Part shown: positions 1 to 9,484 of the stretch, piece by piece
Position numbering within the stretch: position 1 is the first letter of the stretch
Layout of the letters: each line of letters opens with the position of its first letter
DNA from: Bdellovibrionales bacterium
GTDB taxonomy: Bacteria > Bdellovibrionota > UBA1018
Assembly: GCA_016786465.1 (NCBI GenBank)
Contig: JAEUWC010000026.1
Location: forward strand, 148,866 to 212,865
DNA length: 64,000 nucleotides
Direction: 5' to 3'
Made by a program: the position numbers and the translations under genes
The notes under the pieces: model-generated
What the model was told of the DNA's origin: nothing
Database searches by the model: none
The model's input: only the letters and a program-made list of their open reading frames with translations

Positions 1-129
1 GATCAGACTCTCCCTCCTAATTTCTTTCTCAAGCTCACCCTTCGTCCACCCATCGCCTAAGCCTTTCTCGGCTTCTTCTTAAATCTGACAGTTTTAGTCT
101 TATTAACCACTTGGCTTGGGGCTTTGGGT
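1..129. other. Window edge with no assignable gene
   Basis: The plus-strand frames are closed by stops at 18-20, 58-60 and 80-82, and none of the three short peptides is recognisable. In pumps of the downstream type a membrane-fusion adaptor gene normally precedes the RND gene, so the tail of such a gene could lie here, but nothing in the translated sequence proves it. No clear promoter or terminator was seen. Confidence 0.4.
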
Positions 130-3100
130 ATGTTGAATGCGGTCATTCGTTTTGCTTTAAAATTTAGACTTACAATCCTGTTTCTCGCGGCATCCGCACT
201 CATCTACGGCGGATGGATCGCAAAGAACCTTCCGATTGACGTTTTTCCAGACCTCAATCGCCCCACGGTCTCTATTCTGACCGAGGCTCATGGTCTTGCG
301 CCCGAGGAAGTGGAAACCCTGGTCACGCTGCCCGTCGAGTCTGTGCTGAACGGCACGCCTGGGGTAATTCGCGTGAGATCATCAAGCGGCATCGGCATCT
401 CCATTGTTTATGTGGAGTTCGATTGGGGAACGGAGATTTTCAAGAACCGACAGTTTGTGTCCGAACGTCTTCAGCTCGTTCGAGATCGACTCCCCCCAGG
501 CATGACTCCAATGATGGGTCCAGTGACTTCGATCATGGGAGAGATTCAGTTCGTCGGTTTAACCAGTCCAGACGCAAGTGTCGATCCAATGGATTTGCGC
601 ACGCTTGCCGACTGGACAGTACGCCCTCGGCTCATGACGATTCCCGGAATCAGCCAAGTAGTCGTCATGGGCGGACAGGTTAAGCAGTACCAAATCCTCG
701 TTTCGAGCGACAAGCTTCAGCGCAAGGGAATCTCGCTTGAAGACCTGAAACACGCTCTTGCTGAGATGAGCGAAAACACGACGGGCGGATTTATCGACGT
801 AGGCGAGAAAGAGCTATTGATCCGCCCAATCGGACGGGTCGATTCGATTGAACAAATCGAGAATTCATCCATTGGTCTTCATCTCGGACGCCCGGTTTTG
901 GTGAAAGACGTGGCCGAAGTAAAAATCGGTCCAAAGACAAAACGTGGCGAAGCCAGCATCAACGGCAAACACTCGGTCATCATGACCGTTCAGAAACAAC
1001 CGGGCGCAAGCACGATCGACCTTACAAAAAAGATCGACGCTATGCTCGCGGACCTTCAAAAAACGCTGCCTAAAGGGGTGAAGATCGAAAGCGATCTTTT
1101 CAAGCAATCCCACTTTATCCAATCATCCATTTCCAATGTTGAAGAGGCACTACGCGATGGCGCGATCATGGTCGCGATTATTCTCTTCCTTTTCCTCATG
1201 AACGTGCGCACGACCGGCATCACGCTCATCACAATCCCTCTTTCACTCCTGATAAGTGCAATCGTTTTCCGCTTCCTTGGAATGAGCATTAACACGATGA
1301 CTCTCGGCGGATTGGCAGTGGCGATCGGCGAGCTCGTGGACGACGCGATTGTGGATGTTGAAAACGTCTTTCGGAGACTCCGCGAGAATCGGGCTCTTTC
1401 TTCTCCCAAACCCACTCTTGAAGTAGTCTACGAGGCTTCAAGTGAGGTTAGAAATTCGATCGTCTTCTCGACAATCATCGTAATTTTAGTTTTCATTCCG
1501 CTCTTTGCCCTGGGTGGAATCGAAGGACGCTTGTTTGCCCCTCTCGGTGTGGCCTACATCGTGTCGCTTGCGGCATCGCTCCTTGTTTCATTGACCGTGA
1601 CGCCTGTGCTTTGTTCTTACCTGCTTCCGAACATGAAAACGATTGCGCACAAAGAAGATGGCTTCCTGGTGCGCTACCTCAAGTCGGTTGATGAAAAAAT
1701 TCTCAAAAAGGTCATCGGTCGTCCGTATCTTGTTTTGGGATTTTGCGGCGTACTTCTGCTTGGCTCTCTTGCGCTACTGCCGTTTATGGGGAGCAATTTC
1801 CTGCCGGCGTTCAATGAGGGCACCGCAACTTTAGGTGTTGCCGCCGCGCCCGGAATTTCACTTTCGGCGTCTGACAATTTGGGAACGAAAGTCGAAGAAG
1901 CGCTTCTTACAATTCCCGAAGTCAAATCCACGATCCGACGAACTGGGCGCGCGGAAATGGATGAGCATGCCGAAGGCGTTCACTGGAGCGAAATCGACGT
2001 AGATTTCAAAGAAAGCGAAAGGCCCAAGGGAGTCGTGCTCCAAGAGCTTCGTGAAAAAGTAGAAAAAGTCGGCGACATTTACCTCAATATTGGTCAGCCC
2101 ATCAGCCACCGTCTCGATCATCTTTTGTCTGGCGTCCGTGCGCAAATCGCCGTGAAGCTTTTCGGGCCAGAGCTTCCGGAATTGCGCCGCATCGGAGCGC
2201 AAATCGAAGGAGTTTTAAAAGAAATTCCAGGAATAGTCGATCTTCAGCTTGAGCCATTGGTGCTGATTCCGCAGCTAAAGATTGCCATCAATCGAGAAGA
2301 AGCCGCTCGTTTCGCTGTTCGTCCAGGCTCCCTTGCTGAAGATCTCGAAATGGCTTTGAACGGCGAGCAGGTCGCAAGCTTTCTACAAAGCCAACGAATC
2401 TACGATATTTTCATGCGCCTCGACGATCAGTCGCGCGTTTCTCCGGATGCCATCAAAGCAACGCTTATGAAAACGCTTCCAAATGGGCAAACTATTCGCG
2501 TTTCCGATGTCGCTGAAGTCTATCAGGGTACTGGCCCCAATATGGTGAACCGCGAAGATATGCAGCGGCGAATCGTCGTATCGGCAAACTCTCAAGGCAG
2601 AGACTTGGGGAGTTTGATCCAAGAAATCCAATCTAAAATTCAGGAAAAAGTGAAGCTGCCGACAGGTTATTTCATCGTCTATGGCGGCCAATTTGAAAGT
2701 CAGCAACAAGCATCAAGACTACTCCTGTTTTTAGGCATCCTTTCCCTGATCGGAATTTTCGTTGTCCTCTACATTCACTTTAAGTCGATCGCTCTCACGC
2801 TTCAGGTCATGCTCAACGTACCGTTGGCTTTAATCGGAAGCATAATTGCGATCTACATGACCGAGAGAGTTCTTTCTGTTGCCACTCTCATCGCCTTCAT
2901 CACTCTTTGCGGTATCGCAAGCCGCAACGGAATCATGATGATTAGTCACTACATCCACCTAGTGAAGGAAGAGGGAGAAAAGTTCGACGAAAATATGATT
3001 ATTCGCGGATCTCTCGAACGCTTGGTCCCGGTGTTGATGACCGCATTCTCTGCTGCGCTCGCCCTCGTTCCACTTTTGCTCTCGAAGGGTGAGCCGGGAA

Positions 3101-3273
3101 AAGAAATTCTTTATCCAGTCGCAGTCGTCATCGTAGGTGGCCTTCTCTCATCGACGCTTTTGGACATTTTTGTAACACCCGCAGTTTTCTACCGTTTTGG
3201 GAGACGATCAGTCGAAAAACTGATCGCTTCTCAGAAGCAACCAACCCTCAACAATAAAGGAGAACAATCATGA
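130..3273 (+). CDS. Heavy-metal-type RND efflux pump (CusA/CzcA-like)
   Basis: Inner-membrane proton-driven RND permease of about 1047 residues, the usual length of the family. Seen: an N-terminal membrane segment, the porter-domain start NLPIDVFPDLNRP, a central cluster of membrane helices, the TM4 motif VDDAIVDVENVFRRLREN near residue 405 with acidic proton-relay positions, and a C-terminal set of five helices. The motif places it with heavy-metal efflux RND proteins, but the substrate cannot be read from it. I prefer ATG at 130; an in-frame TTG lies at 124. It overlaps the next gene by 4 bases (ATGA), so the two are coupled. The expected adaptor protein is not in the window. Confidence 0.93.
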   Translation: MLNAVIRFALKFRLTILFLAASALIYGGWIAKNLPIDVFPDLNRPTVSILTEAHGLAPEEVETLVTLPVESVLNGTPGVIRVRSSSGIGISIVYVEFDWGTEIFKNRQFVSERLQLVRDRLPPGMTPMMGPVTSIMGEIQFVGLTSPDASVDPMDLRTLADWTVRPRLMTIPGISQVVVMGGQVKQYQILVSSDKLQRKGISLEDLKHALAEMSENTTGGFIDVGEKELLIRPIGRVDSIEQIENSSIGLHLGRPVLVKDVAEVKIGPKTKRGEASINGKHSVIMTVQKQPGASTIDLTKKIDAMLADLQKTLPKGVKIESDLFKQSHFIQSSISNVEEALRDGAIMVAIILFLFLMNVRTTGITLITIPLSLLISAIVFRFLGMSINTMTLGGLAVAIGELVDDAIVDVENVFRRLRENRALSSPKPTLEVVYEASSEVRNSIVFSTIIVILVFIPLFALGGIEGRLFAPLGVAYIVSLAASLLVSLTVTPVLCSYLLPNMKTIAHKEDGFLVRYLKSVDEKILKKVIGRPYLVLGFCGVLLLGSLALLPFMGSNFLPAFNEGTATLGVAAAPGISLSASDNLGTKVEEALLTIPEVKSTIRRTGRAEMDEHAEGVHWSEIDVDFKESERPKGVVLQELREKVEKVGDIYLNIGQPISHRLDHLLSGVRAQIAVKLFGPELPELRRIGAQIEGVLKEIPGIVDLQLEPLVLIPQLKIAINREEAARFAVRPGSLAEDLEMALNGEQVASFLQSQRIYDIFMRLDDQSRVSPDAIKATLMKTLPNGQTIRVSDVAEVYQGTGPNMVNREDMQRRIVVSANSQGRDLGSLIQEIQSKIQEKVKLPTGYFIVYGGQFESQQQASRLLLFLGILSLIGIFVVLYIHFKSIALTLQVMLNVPLALIGSIIAIYMTERVLSVATLIAFITLCGIASRNGIMMISHYIHLVKEEGEKFDENMIIRGSLERLVPVLMTAFSAALALVPLLLSKGEPGKEILYPVAVVIVGGLLSSTLLDIFVTPAVFYRFGRRSVEKLIASQKQPTLNNKGEQS

Positions 3274-3716
3274 GGAAGCTTGCCATTGCAGTCAGTATGT
3301 TCGTTTCGTTTAGCGCGTTTGCGCATGATGAAGGTCACGGTCCTAAGCTCACGGATACGGGACGCCAAGGCGGAATCGTCGCACCAGTAGTGGATGCGAA
3401 GGACGCCGCAAAAGGAGCCGGAGCACAGGCCGTTTTCAAATCTGAATTGGTGAGGTCCGATGACGGATCTATTCGTCTTTTTCTCTACGATAAGAGCATG
3501 AATCCTGCGGACCTCAGTAAATTCGGAAAAACTGCGCAAGGAACCCTTCTTTCCAAGAAAAGCAAAAAAATGGCGAAGGAAACCTTCTCGTTGAATCAAG
3601 AAGACGGAAGTTTTTTCGGCAAAGCCCCCAAGGCAGCCAGCAAACCTTTCAATATTGAAGTTCGCGTTAAAGAAGGCAGCAAAGAGCTTCTTACTGCGTT
3701 TGAAAACCTAGACTGA
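3270..3716 (+). CDS. Small exported protein of the RND operon
   Basis: A 148-residue protein with a clear Sec signal peptide (MRKLAIAVSMFVSFSAFA) followed by a His/Asp-rich start (HDEGHG) and then a lysine-rich soluble domain without cysteines. The gene overlaps the end of the pump gene (ATGA) and is followed closely by the TolC-like gene. I do not recognise the family. The position and the histidine-rich mature N-terminus suggest a periplasmic accessory or metal-binding protein for the pump, which is inference. Confidence 0.8.
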   Translation: MRKLAIAVSMFVSFSAFAHDEGHGPKLTDTGRQGGIVAPVVDAKDAAKGAGAQAVFKSELVRSDDGSIRLFLYDKSMNPADLSKFGKTAQGTLLSKKSKKMAKETFSLNQEDGSFFGKAPKAASKPFNIEVRVKEGSKELLTAFENLD

Positions 3717-3744
3717 ATCGTAAATGGATCGCGCAAGGTGGATT

Positions 3745-5007
3745 ATGAAAGAGAAGAATTTCCGATTAGCAATACTATTGTTGTTTTTCACAGCGACTTC
3801 GGCTCTCGGGGCTTCGTCTCTTGAAGTAAAGCCAGATGATTTGCCGAAGCTGCTCTCAGACAGAAACCAAAACGTGCGGGGCTCTGCACTGATGGTCGAT
3901 GCAGCCGAAGCCAAAACTGGACACCTTGCGCGTTCCTATCTTCCCACGCTGAACTTCGAGGTGGGCGGAGAAACCTTTCAAACTGGCTCCTATCCCACGA
4001 AAACCGAGCCTTATGGACTACTTGAAGCAAAGCTTAACCTTTTTCGTGGTGGAAAGGACTTGTTAGAAGAGCGAATTAACCGTGCTCAAGTGCGATTGGC
4101 AGATGCTCAGTCGAAGCAAGTCACAAGTGCTGAGCTTGTAAACACTAGAAAACTTTATTGGACCTTGGTTTTTCAACGGGAAGAAATTTTAATCCTGAAA
4201 GATGCGTTGGAGCAGAACGAAAAAAATCTAAATGCTGCTAATCGCAGAATTCAACGGGGTCTTACGAGCGACACCGATCGTTTGGACTTTGAAATCAACC
4301 GCGATCAACTCAAGGAAGACATAAAGAGCTTAGAACACGAGGCAGAGCTTACGCAGATCAAATTGCGCGCTCTTCTCGCATTGTCTGAAGACGTAGAGAT
4401 CAAAACCTTAGCCGTCATTCCTCACGACCATGACGAAGAGTTGCTAAAAACCAAGTTTCAGGGCGAAGGAAACTTTCACGTTGAAACAGTAAAGGCCAGT
4501 GGCGAAGTCTCAGAGAATCAGAGCGCACGTGAGAACCGCTGGTGGACACCTACACTAGATTTATACGCTGGTTACTATCTCTACACTCTGAGGGACCGCG
4601 ATTATTTATCCATTGGTCAACGCGATGATCGCGTTGCTGGGATTCGGCTCACTTTTCAGCTCTTCGATGGATTTCAGGCAAAAAGCATCGCGTCCTCTTA
4701 CTCAATTCAAGCTCAAGCATACGAGAACCAGGCCATTCAAAAGCGCCGAGACACCGAGGCCGATTTCACTCTCGCAAAAGAGGAAATGCAGCACATGCAT
4801 GAGTTGATTCATCAAGCGGAGAAAAGAATTGAGCAAGGCAAGCTGTATCTTTCAAAAACTTTGTCGGAATACGACCGCGGAGTGAAGAATTCTCCCGACG
4901 TTTTGGGTGCAATCCTTCGCCAGAATCAGTTTCGAAGACGTTACGCAGAAATAAGAAAAAACTATGTTTTTTCGAAAGCTGAACTGCTCTCAATTTTGGG
5001 GAAGTGA
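3745..5007 (+). CDS. TolC-family outer-membrane efflux protein
   Basis: A 420-residue outer-membrane factor. Seen: a signal peptide ending near TATSALG, then two long helical segments rich in Gln, Glu and Arg with the repeated pattern typical of TolC-family coiled-coil hairpins, separated by beta-strand-like stretches (GGETFQTGSYP, LYAGYYLYTL). The ATG at 3745 is preferred because AAGGTGG lies just upstream at 3735-3741; an in-frame ATG at 3724 has no ribosome-binding site. It would form the outer-membrane channel for the RND pump encoded two genes upstream. Confidence 0.9.
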   Translation: MKEKNFRLAILLLFFTATSALGASSLEVKPDDLPKLLSDRNQNVRGSALMVDAAEAKTGHLARSYLPTLNFEVGGETFQTGSYPTKTEPYGLLEAKLNLFRGGKDLLEERINRAQVRLADAQSKQVTSAELVNTRKLYWTLVFQREEILILKDALEQNEKNLNAANRRIQRGLTSDTDRLDFEINRDQLKEDIKSLEHEAELTQIKLRALLALSEDVEIKTLAVIPHDHDEELLKTKFQGEGNFHVETVKASGEVSENQSARENRWWTPTLDLYAGYYLYTLRDRDYLSIGQRDDRVAGIRLTFQLFDGFQAKSIASSYSIQAQAYENQAIQKRRDTEADFTLAKEEMQHMHELIHQAEKRIEQGKLYLSKTLSEYDRGVKNSPDVLGAILRQNQFRRRYAEIRKNYVFSKAELLSILGK

Positions 5008-5074
5008 CGTTTATTTCCTCGATGGTTCCTGCAAATGCATTGGTCGCAAAGGCCGTGCATATTTCAGTCGTGTG

Positions 5075-5109
5075 GCCCCGAGCGACGCGGGAATCGGGGC
5101 ACCTTTTTT
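5075..5109 (+). terminator. Intrinsic terminator after the efflux operon
   Basis: The inverted repeat GCCCCGA (5075-5081) and TCGGGGC (5094-5100) with a 12-base loop is followed by a run of six T at 5104-5109, a canonical rho-independent terminator. It ends the pump/TolC operon; the lipoprotein gene begins 26 bases further on and must rely on read-through or an unrecognised promoter. Confidence 0.8.
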
Positions 5110-5135
5110 AACAAACACGAATGAGGAGATCAAAA

Positions 5136-5477
5136 ATGATGAATAGAACGATATTAACACTGGTTTTGGCAGGGTCCATTGGCACGCTCGCAGGTTGCGC
5201 CCACGGTGGGCCTGCGTTGGGAACACTTGCATTGAAACATTCCGACACTGAAGCCGACGTATATTTGCACACCGAGGATCTAAAAAAGGGTGATAAATTG
5301 GCATTTTTTCAGAATGAATGTCGCTCCAGGGAGAGTGCGCGAGGAACGAGAAACGTATGCAATAAAGTTAAAGTCGGCAGCGGCGAAGTGGTTCAAGTTC
5401 TGAATGAGCACTATTCAACTGTGAGATTGCCTGCAAGTGTTCAGCTCGGTGAAGGCACTCTTGTTGAAAAGGAATAG
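5136..5477 (+). CDS. Small lipoprotein of unknown function
   Basis: A 113-residue protein with a signal peptide and a textbook lipobox (LAGC, cysteine near residue 20), so a lipid-anchored envelope protein. The mature part has two more cysteines and no family I recognise. The start at 5136 has GAGGAG seven bases upstream; the longer frame from 5121 would use that ribosome-binding site as codons. Its stop (5475-5477) is separated by only two bases from the convergent stop of the first phage gene, so this is the left edge of the phage and possibly the insertion target. Confidence 0.8.
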   Translation: MMNRTILTLVLAGSIGTLAGCAHGGPALGTLALKHSDTEADVYLHTEDLKKGDKLAFFQNECRSRESARGTRNVCNKVKVGSGEVVQVLNEHYSTVRLPASVQLGEGTLVEKE

Positions 5478-5479
5478 TC

Positions 5480-5857
5480 TCAGTACCGCGAAAGGGCTTC
5501 GCCTTGAAGTGACCAGGGATTCAAGCCGCGCGGAGCCGGGCCTTCACTCTGTTTATCCAAATTCTGCTGCGCAGGCGGTGCGGATGCGTACCCATTTTGG
5601 GTGCCAAGCCCGCCTGCATTTGGAAAGCTCGGATAGGCATTCGCGTTGATCGCCTGCTGGTAGGCTTGCATCTGACTTTGAAGTTGATTCTGCATACCGG
5701 GAATTCCCGCGGCAGCGCCTTGAGCAGCGTTCACGTTTCCTTGCTGCGATTGCACGAAAGACGACCAGGGATTCGAGCCGTAGTCAGGCGTCGGAAGAAA
5801 ATTCAGGTAGCCGTTTGAATCGTAGGAAGTGTCGCCGTAGCCAGCTTGATAAGCCAT
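5480..5857 (-). CDS. Small Gln/Ala/Pro-rich virion-type protein
   Basis: A 125-residue low-complexity protein rich in Gln, Ala, Asn and Tyr, last gene of the phage late operon. It contains the tetrapeptide NPWS twice, near residue 29 and near the C-terminus, a motif shared with other small proteins of this cassette. GGGAG lies eight bases upstream of the ATG. I do not recognise a family; the position next to internal virion genes suggests a minor virion component. The stop is two bases from the convergent lipoprotein gene. Confidence 0.7.
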   Translation of the reverse strand: MAYQAGYGDTSYDSNGYLNFLPTPDYGSNPWSSFVQSQQGNVNAAQGAAAGIPGMQNQLQSQMQAYQQAINANAYPSFPNAGGLGTQNGYASAPPAQQNLDKQSEGPAPRGLNPWSLQGEALSRY

Positions 5858-5860
5858 CGC

Positions 5861-6133
5861 TTAGTCTCCCATGTCGTCCGAGCGGCCCATCGAATTGCGG
5901 AGCTCCCTGAGTTGGCTGAGCGAGCGCGGCCTTTTCTCGGCGTGCTTGGCAATCACGTCAGAAAGTCCGGTGATGGCTTTCATCTTGCGACCGGCTTTGC
6001 TCGCCACACGCTTCATGAGTTTTTGGTCCTGCTTGATCTCTTCTGCTCGCGTAAGCGTTTCGAGCGCGGAATCCGCCTCGTAATCGTTTTCGGATTTGGG
6101 AGCAGCCAGGGCTCCATCGCTTTTCTTTGCCAT
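5861..6133 (-). CDS. Small basic phage protein
   Basis: A 90-residue charged, mostly helical protein without membrane segments or cysteines. ATG at 6133 has AGGAG eight bases upstream; another ATG at 6139 overlaps the stop of the preceding gene (ATGA) and is the alternative start. It is part of the tightly packed late operon next to the internal virion proteins. Function unknown. Confidence 0.65.
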   Translation of the reverse strand: MAKKSDGALAAPKSENDYEADSALETLTRAEEIKQDQKLMKRVASKAGRKMKAITGLSDVIAKHAEKRPRSLSQLRELRNSMGRSDDMGD

Positions 6134-6135
6134 CT

Positions 6136-7566
6136 TCATCTCTCCTCTTTGTTGAGTAGTGACCAGGCTGATCGCTCCACGGCTTTTGGAGCCACGACGC
6201 TATCGCCGAATCGGTACATGAGTTTGCCCGCCGTCGAGCGCGGTCCCTGAAGCTTGGCGATGTCGGCGGCCTTTTTCAGAAGCCACCATTTCGGGCTCGC
6301 TTCGGAAGCGCCCAATGCGCCCAGCGTCAAAGCATCGACCGAGGTGAAGAGGTTTTTCATCTCCTCTTTGCCGACCTCGCCGAGCTCCTTTTTCCTCGTG
6401 CCCAGAAGCGTTCCCAGGCGCTCATTCAGGTTCGCAAGCGTTGCTCCGGCCCCTGGCCCCAGCGCGCGCTCCGTAGACTCTTCGGTGGCTTCCTTGAGCC
6501 CTTTGGCCAGCGCCTTGTTGAGCTTCGTTCCGGCGGAGGTTTGAGCATAGGGAGCCCAGCCCGCCGACGGCACACCCTCATAGAAGAACGATTTGATGTC
6601 GCTCGCTTTGGAAGGGCTGGTGCCGGGACGAGCCGGCTGCCCTGGAATTACTTTCTCGACTTGACGCATCATTGGCTTGCCGGCTTCATCCACGAGCGAA
6701 CTTGGTAATTCCTCAACAATTGTTGAGGCCGGGACCGCGGGCTTGGGCCGTAGGCGCTCAAACGATTTGAGTTCGGTGGCGATGGCGTCGGCTACCTGAT
6801 CGGCCTGATCCACCCCGAGGCCGCGGTAATGGTCGATGAGCTCTTGGCCGTAGCGCGTGGCCTTGTCCACGTCGATCTTTCCGCCGGCGTCGGTCGCGGC
6901 TTCGAGAATCGAGTTTCTGGCGTTGAGGAGACCTTCGGCGAGGTTTCCCATTTCTTTGTTGATCCCGCGAGACGTGAGCCCGGAGACGCCGCCCTCCATG
7001 AGTACCTGCGAGGGCATGATCTTTTTGCCCTGCTTGAGCGCTTCGACATCGAGTGATTTGAAAGCGGATTTCCACGTACTTTTTCCGGCAGCCTTCGAGA
7101 GAGCCTGAATCGGATTGACTGCGGCCTTGGCGACTTCGCCGGCTTTCCCAAGTTTGCTGAGCTTTGAAAGTGCCGAGAGCCCGCCGGAAGCATAGGTGCT
7201 TGGGGCGGTGGCGACATCGAGACCCATGCCCAAGAGAAATTTCGCCGTCTTGCTATCGGGCGCGTAACCCGCGCGCTCAAGAAGCTCTGAGCTCGACGGA
7301 TAGTCGGATTCAAAGCGCCGCGCTTTCTCTACTTCGTCTTCGCGGTAAACGTCTTTGCCGCTCACTTTTTCAAGGAGCTTGGCGAGCACGGGTCCGCCAG
7401 TAAGCGCGCGATCGTAGTCAAGACCGCGGAGGCCCTTTTGCAAATAGGATTCTTTTGGCTTTCCGAGCTCAGACTCAAGGGCCGCGAGCTCAGCGTCCTC
7501 TTCCGAGGTCAAGCCCTGCGATTCAAGCGAAGCGAGTTCGGCTTCTTCTTCTTTGGAAAGAGCCAT
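6136..7566 (-). CDS. Putative internal virion / ejection protein
   Basis: A 476-residue Ala-, Lys- and Glu-rich helical protein. The N-terminus has two near-identical short repeats (ELASLES, then ELAALES) in a coiled-coil-like region, followed by glycine-containing amphipathic stretches around residues 110-145. Proteins of this kind at the end of podoviral late operons are ejected or line the inner head; the assignment here rests on position and composition. The ATG shares one base with the stop of the upstream gene (TAATG), implying translational coupling. Confidence 0.65.
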   Translation of the reverse strand: MALSKEEEAELASLESQGLTSEEDAELAALESELGKPKESYLQKGLRGLDYDRALTGGPVLAKLLEKVSGKDVYREDEVEKARRFESDYPSSSELLERAGYAPDSKTAKFLLGMGLDVATAPSTYASGGLSALSKLSKLGKAGEVAKAAVNPIQALSKAAGKSTWKSAFKSLDVEALKQGKKIMPSQVLMEGGVSGLTSRGINKEMGNLAEGLLNARNSILEAATDAGGKIDVDKATRYGQELIDHYRGLGVDQADQVADAIATELKSFERLRPKPAVPASTIVEELPSSLVDEAGKPMMRQVEKVIPGQPARPGTSPSKASDIKSFFYEGVPSAGWAPYAQTSAGTKLNKALAKGLKEATEESTERALGPGAGATLANLNERLGTLLGTRKKELGEVGKEEMKNLFTSVDALTLGALGASEASPKWWLLKKAADIAKLQGPRSTAGKLMYRFGDSVVAPKAVERSAWSLLNKEER

Positions 7567-9053
7567 TATCCACCGCCTTTCTTCTTACGCAGGAAATCGG
7601 CGCGCATCTTTTTCATCTCCGTGCTTGCGTCGGCTGGGAGCGCTGTTGATCCGTCGTAGGAGCTATTTGCTTTTCTCGGAGCTGTGACGTTTTTGAGCGG
7701 ACCTTCTTTCTTGTCGTAGCCGCCGTATTTTCTGAGATCCGAAATCATTTGCTGGGCAGGGCTGACGATCTCGCCCAACGGGACGTTCTTATAGCTCGAC
7801 GAGCCTTTGTACTGGCCGACTTTTCGATCAAGCTGCTTGGAGTAGCGATCGACCATGTTTCGCGCGGCAATCCCGATTAGCTGCTTGAGTCCGCGCGTGA
7901 GATCGGGCGGAACTTCCGTGTTGGGATTGCTCGTGAAGTAGGCTTCGACTTTTGCAAGATCGCCTTCAAACGTGCGCGGGAGCCAGCGATTTAAGTCTTG
8001 GTTCGAGAGAGCGCCGGAGTCCGCACCGACGTTTTTGGCGAGAACAGAAAGCATGCCGACCGCCGACTGATAGTCGTTTCGATCGAGCGATTCTTTTGCG
8101 TTCAAGAGCTGGTTGTAGCCCGTCTCCAAAGGCTCCATCGTTTTATTCACGGAGTCGCGCACGTCCTTCTCCTTGATTCGAAGATCGGACATGATCGCGT
8201 TTGGCGAGAGCGGCTTGACCATTGCGTTTGGATCTTTCGCCTCGGAAGATTTTTTATTGATGAGATCCTGGTAAAGCATCTCTTGCATCGTGCCGGCTTT
8301 TTGTTTTCCGATCGCGTCGATGATCGTTTTCGCGAGATCCTTGCGGTCGTCTTGGATCTTGAGCATGTAGTCGGCCAAGCGCTTCTGGCGATTCTCAGGC
8401 GGAGTGTAGCCGGCGAGAAGTTTCGATCCGGTCAAAGAATCCGTGAGTGCCGCAAGCGGCGCGAGATTGAGCTGCGAGGGAGCCTGGGATTCCATCGCAA
8501 GAAGATCGCGAATATCATTGATGCCTTTCATCTGCTCTTGGATCGCGGGCGTTTGCATCGCCGATTCGTAAGAGGACTGCCATTCGTCAGGGCTCATGGT
8601 AAGCATGCGCTGGACGTTCGTGCGCCCGCCGGCTTTTCCAGTCGCCTCGTCACTTTGCTCAAGTCCGGAGCCCTTCGGGATCGCCTTCACCTGCGGCTCG
8701 GGAAGCATCGGCATTTGAATCTTACTGAACACGCCAGGGGTTGAGCTTGGAACCGAAGGAGCGCCGACCGCCTGGCCCTGCATTTCTGCGCGCCGTTGAT
8801 TCATAAGCGCCGTGGCCTCATCCGAATTCATGGCGAGCATTTTTGATTCCGGATCAGCGCCAATCTGCAATTGCTTGAGCGCTGGGCTCACGTCGCGGCT
8901 GATCGTCTGGACTTCTTTCATCGCTTCTTCGGGCGAGATGATCCCCATCGCGATAGCTTGCTGGCCCACCGAAGCGAGGCGTTGCGTGTCCTCCATCGGG
9001 TTTTGCATCATCGCTAGGAGCTGCCAGGTATCAGGGTTTTTCTTCGCGCGCAC
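7566..9053 (-). CDS. Putative internal virion protein
   Basis: A 495-residue, largely helical Met/Gln/Lys-rich protein without signal peptide. I place the start at GTG 9053 because a perfect AAGGAGG lies six bases upstream and after the stop of the previous gene; the longer frame to 9092 would overlap that gene and bury the ribosome-binding site. It sits between a small virion-type protein and a second large helical protein, as the ejection-protein pairs of short-tailed phages do. No enzymatic motif was seen. Confidence 0.65.
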   Translation of the reverse strand: MRAKKNPDTWQLLAMMQNPMEDTQRLASVGQQAIAMGIISPEEAMKEVQTISRDVSPALKQLQIGADPESKMLAMNSDEATALMNQRRAEMQGQAVGAPSVPSSTPGVFSKIQMPMLPEPQVKAIPKGSGLEQSDEATGKAGGRTNVQRMLTMSPDEWQSSYESAMQTPAIQEQMKGINDIRDLLAMESQAPSQLNLAPLAALTDSLTGSKLLAGYTPPENRQKRLADYMLKIQDDRKDLAKTIIDAIGKQKAGTMQEMLYQDLINKKSSEAKDPNAMVKPLSPNAIMSDLRIKEKDVRDSVNKTMEPLETGYNQLLNAKESLDRNDYQSAVGMLSVLAKNVGADSGALSNQDLNRWLPRTFEGDLAKVEAYFTSNPNTEVPPDLTRGLKQLIGIAARNMVDRYSKQLDRKVGQYKGSSSYKNVPLGEIVSPAQQMISDLRKYGGYDKKEGPLKNVTAPRKANSSYDGSTALPADASTEMKKMRADFLRKKKGGG

Positions 9054-9064
9054 GGTCTGCCTCC

Positions 9065-9484
9065 TTAGTAGCTGTATCCGCCTAAGCTCCACGGGTTTCG
9101 ATTCTGCTGATAGAGCTCCGGCATGACCGAGTACCTGGGCGGAGCCGCCATCATCGGCGACTGCGTGGGTGCGGTCACGACCTGAACGCTCGTCGGCGTC
9201 GCGTATTGCTTGTCCATGTTAGAGAGCAGCTTCTCGTTGAAGTTTTTGTTGAAGTCGCGCGTTTCGATCGACTGACCGAGCATCGCGCCCGTCGAGCCGA
9301 ACTGCATCGCGGACCCAAGCGGATCAGCTTCTTGGACTTGCTGGCTCGGCGTGAGTCCCGTCCACGGAGAGTAACGAATCTCCGCGGCTCGTGTTTTCCG
9401 TTGCCGTTGCTCGCGTGGTCTATCCACGAGCTCCGACTTCAAGATCCCGACGCCGGCACCAATTGCGAGTGCGATTAATGGCAT
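9065..9484 (-). CDS. Small virion-type protein with N-terminal hydrophobic segment
   Basis: A 139-residue protein beginning with a short hydrophobic stretch (ALAIGAGVGIL), followed by a basic region, the phrase YSPWTGL, and the terminal motif NPWS near the C-terminus. It overlaps the upstream acetyltransferase gene by ten bases. The family is not known to me by name, but the combination is typical of small conserved proteins in podoviral internal virion cassettes. Confidence 0.65.
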   Translation of the reverse strand: MPLIALAIGAGVGILKSELVDRPREQRQRKTRAAEIRYSPWTGLTPSQQVQEADPLGSAMQFGSTGAMLGQSIETRDFNKNFNEKLLSNMDKQYATPTSVQVVTAPTQSPMMAAPPRYSVMPELYQQNRNPWSLGGYSY

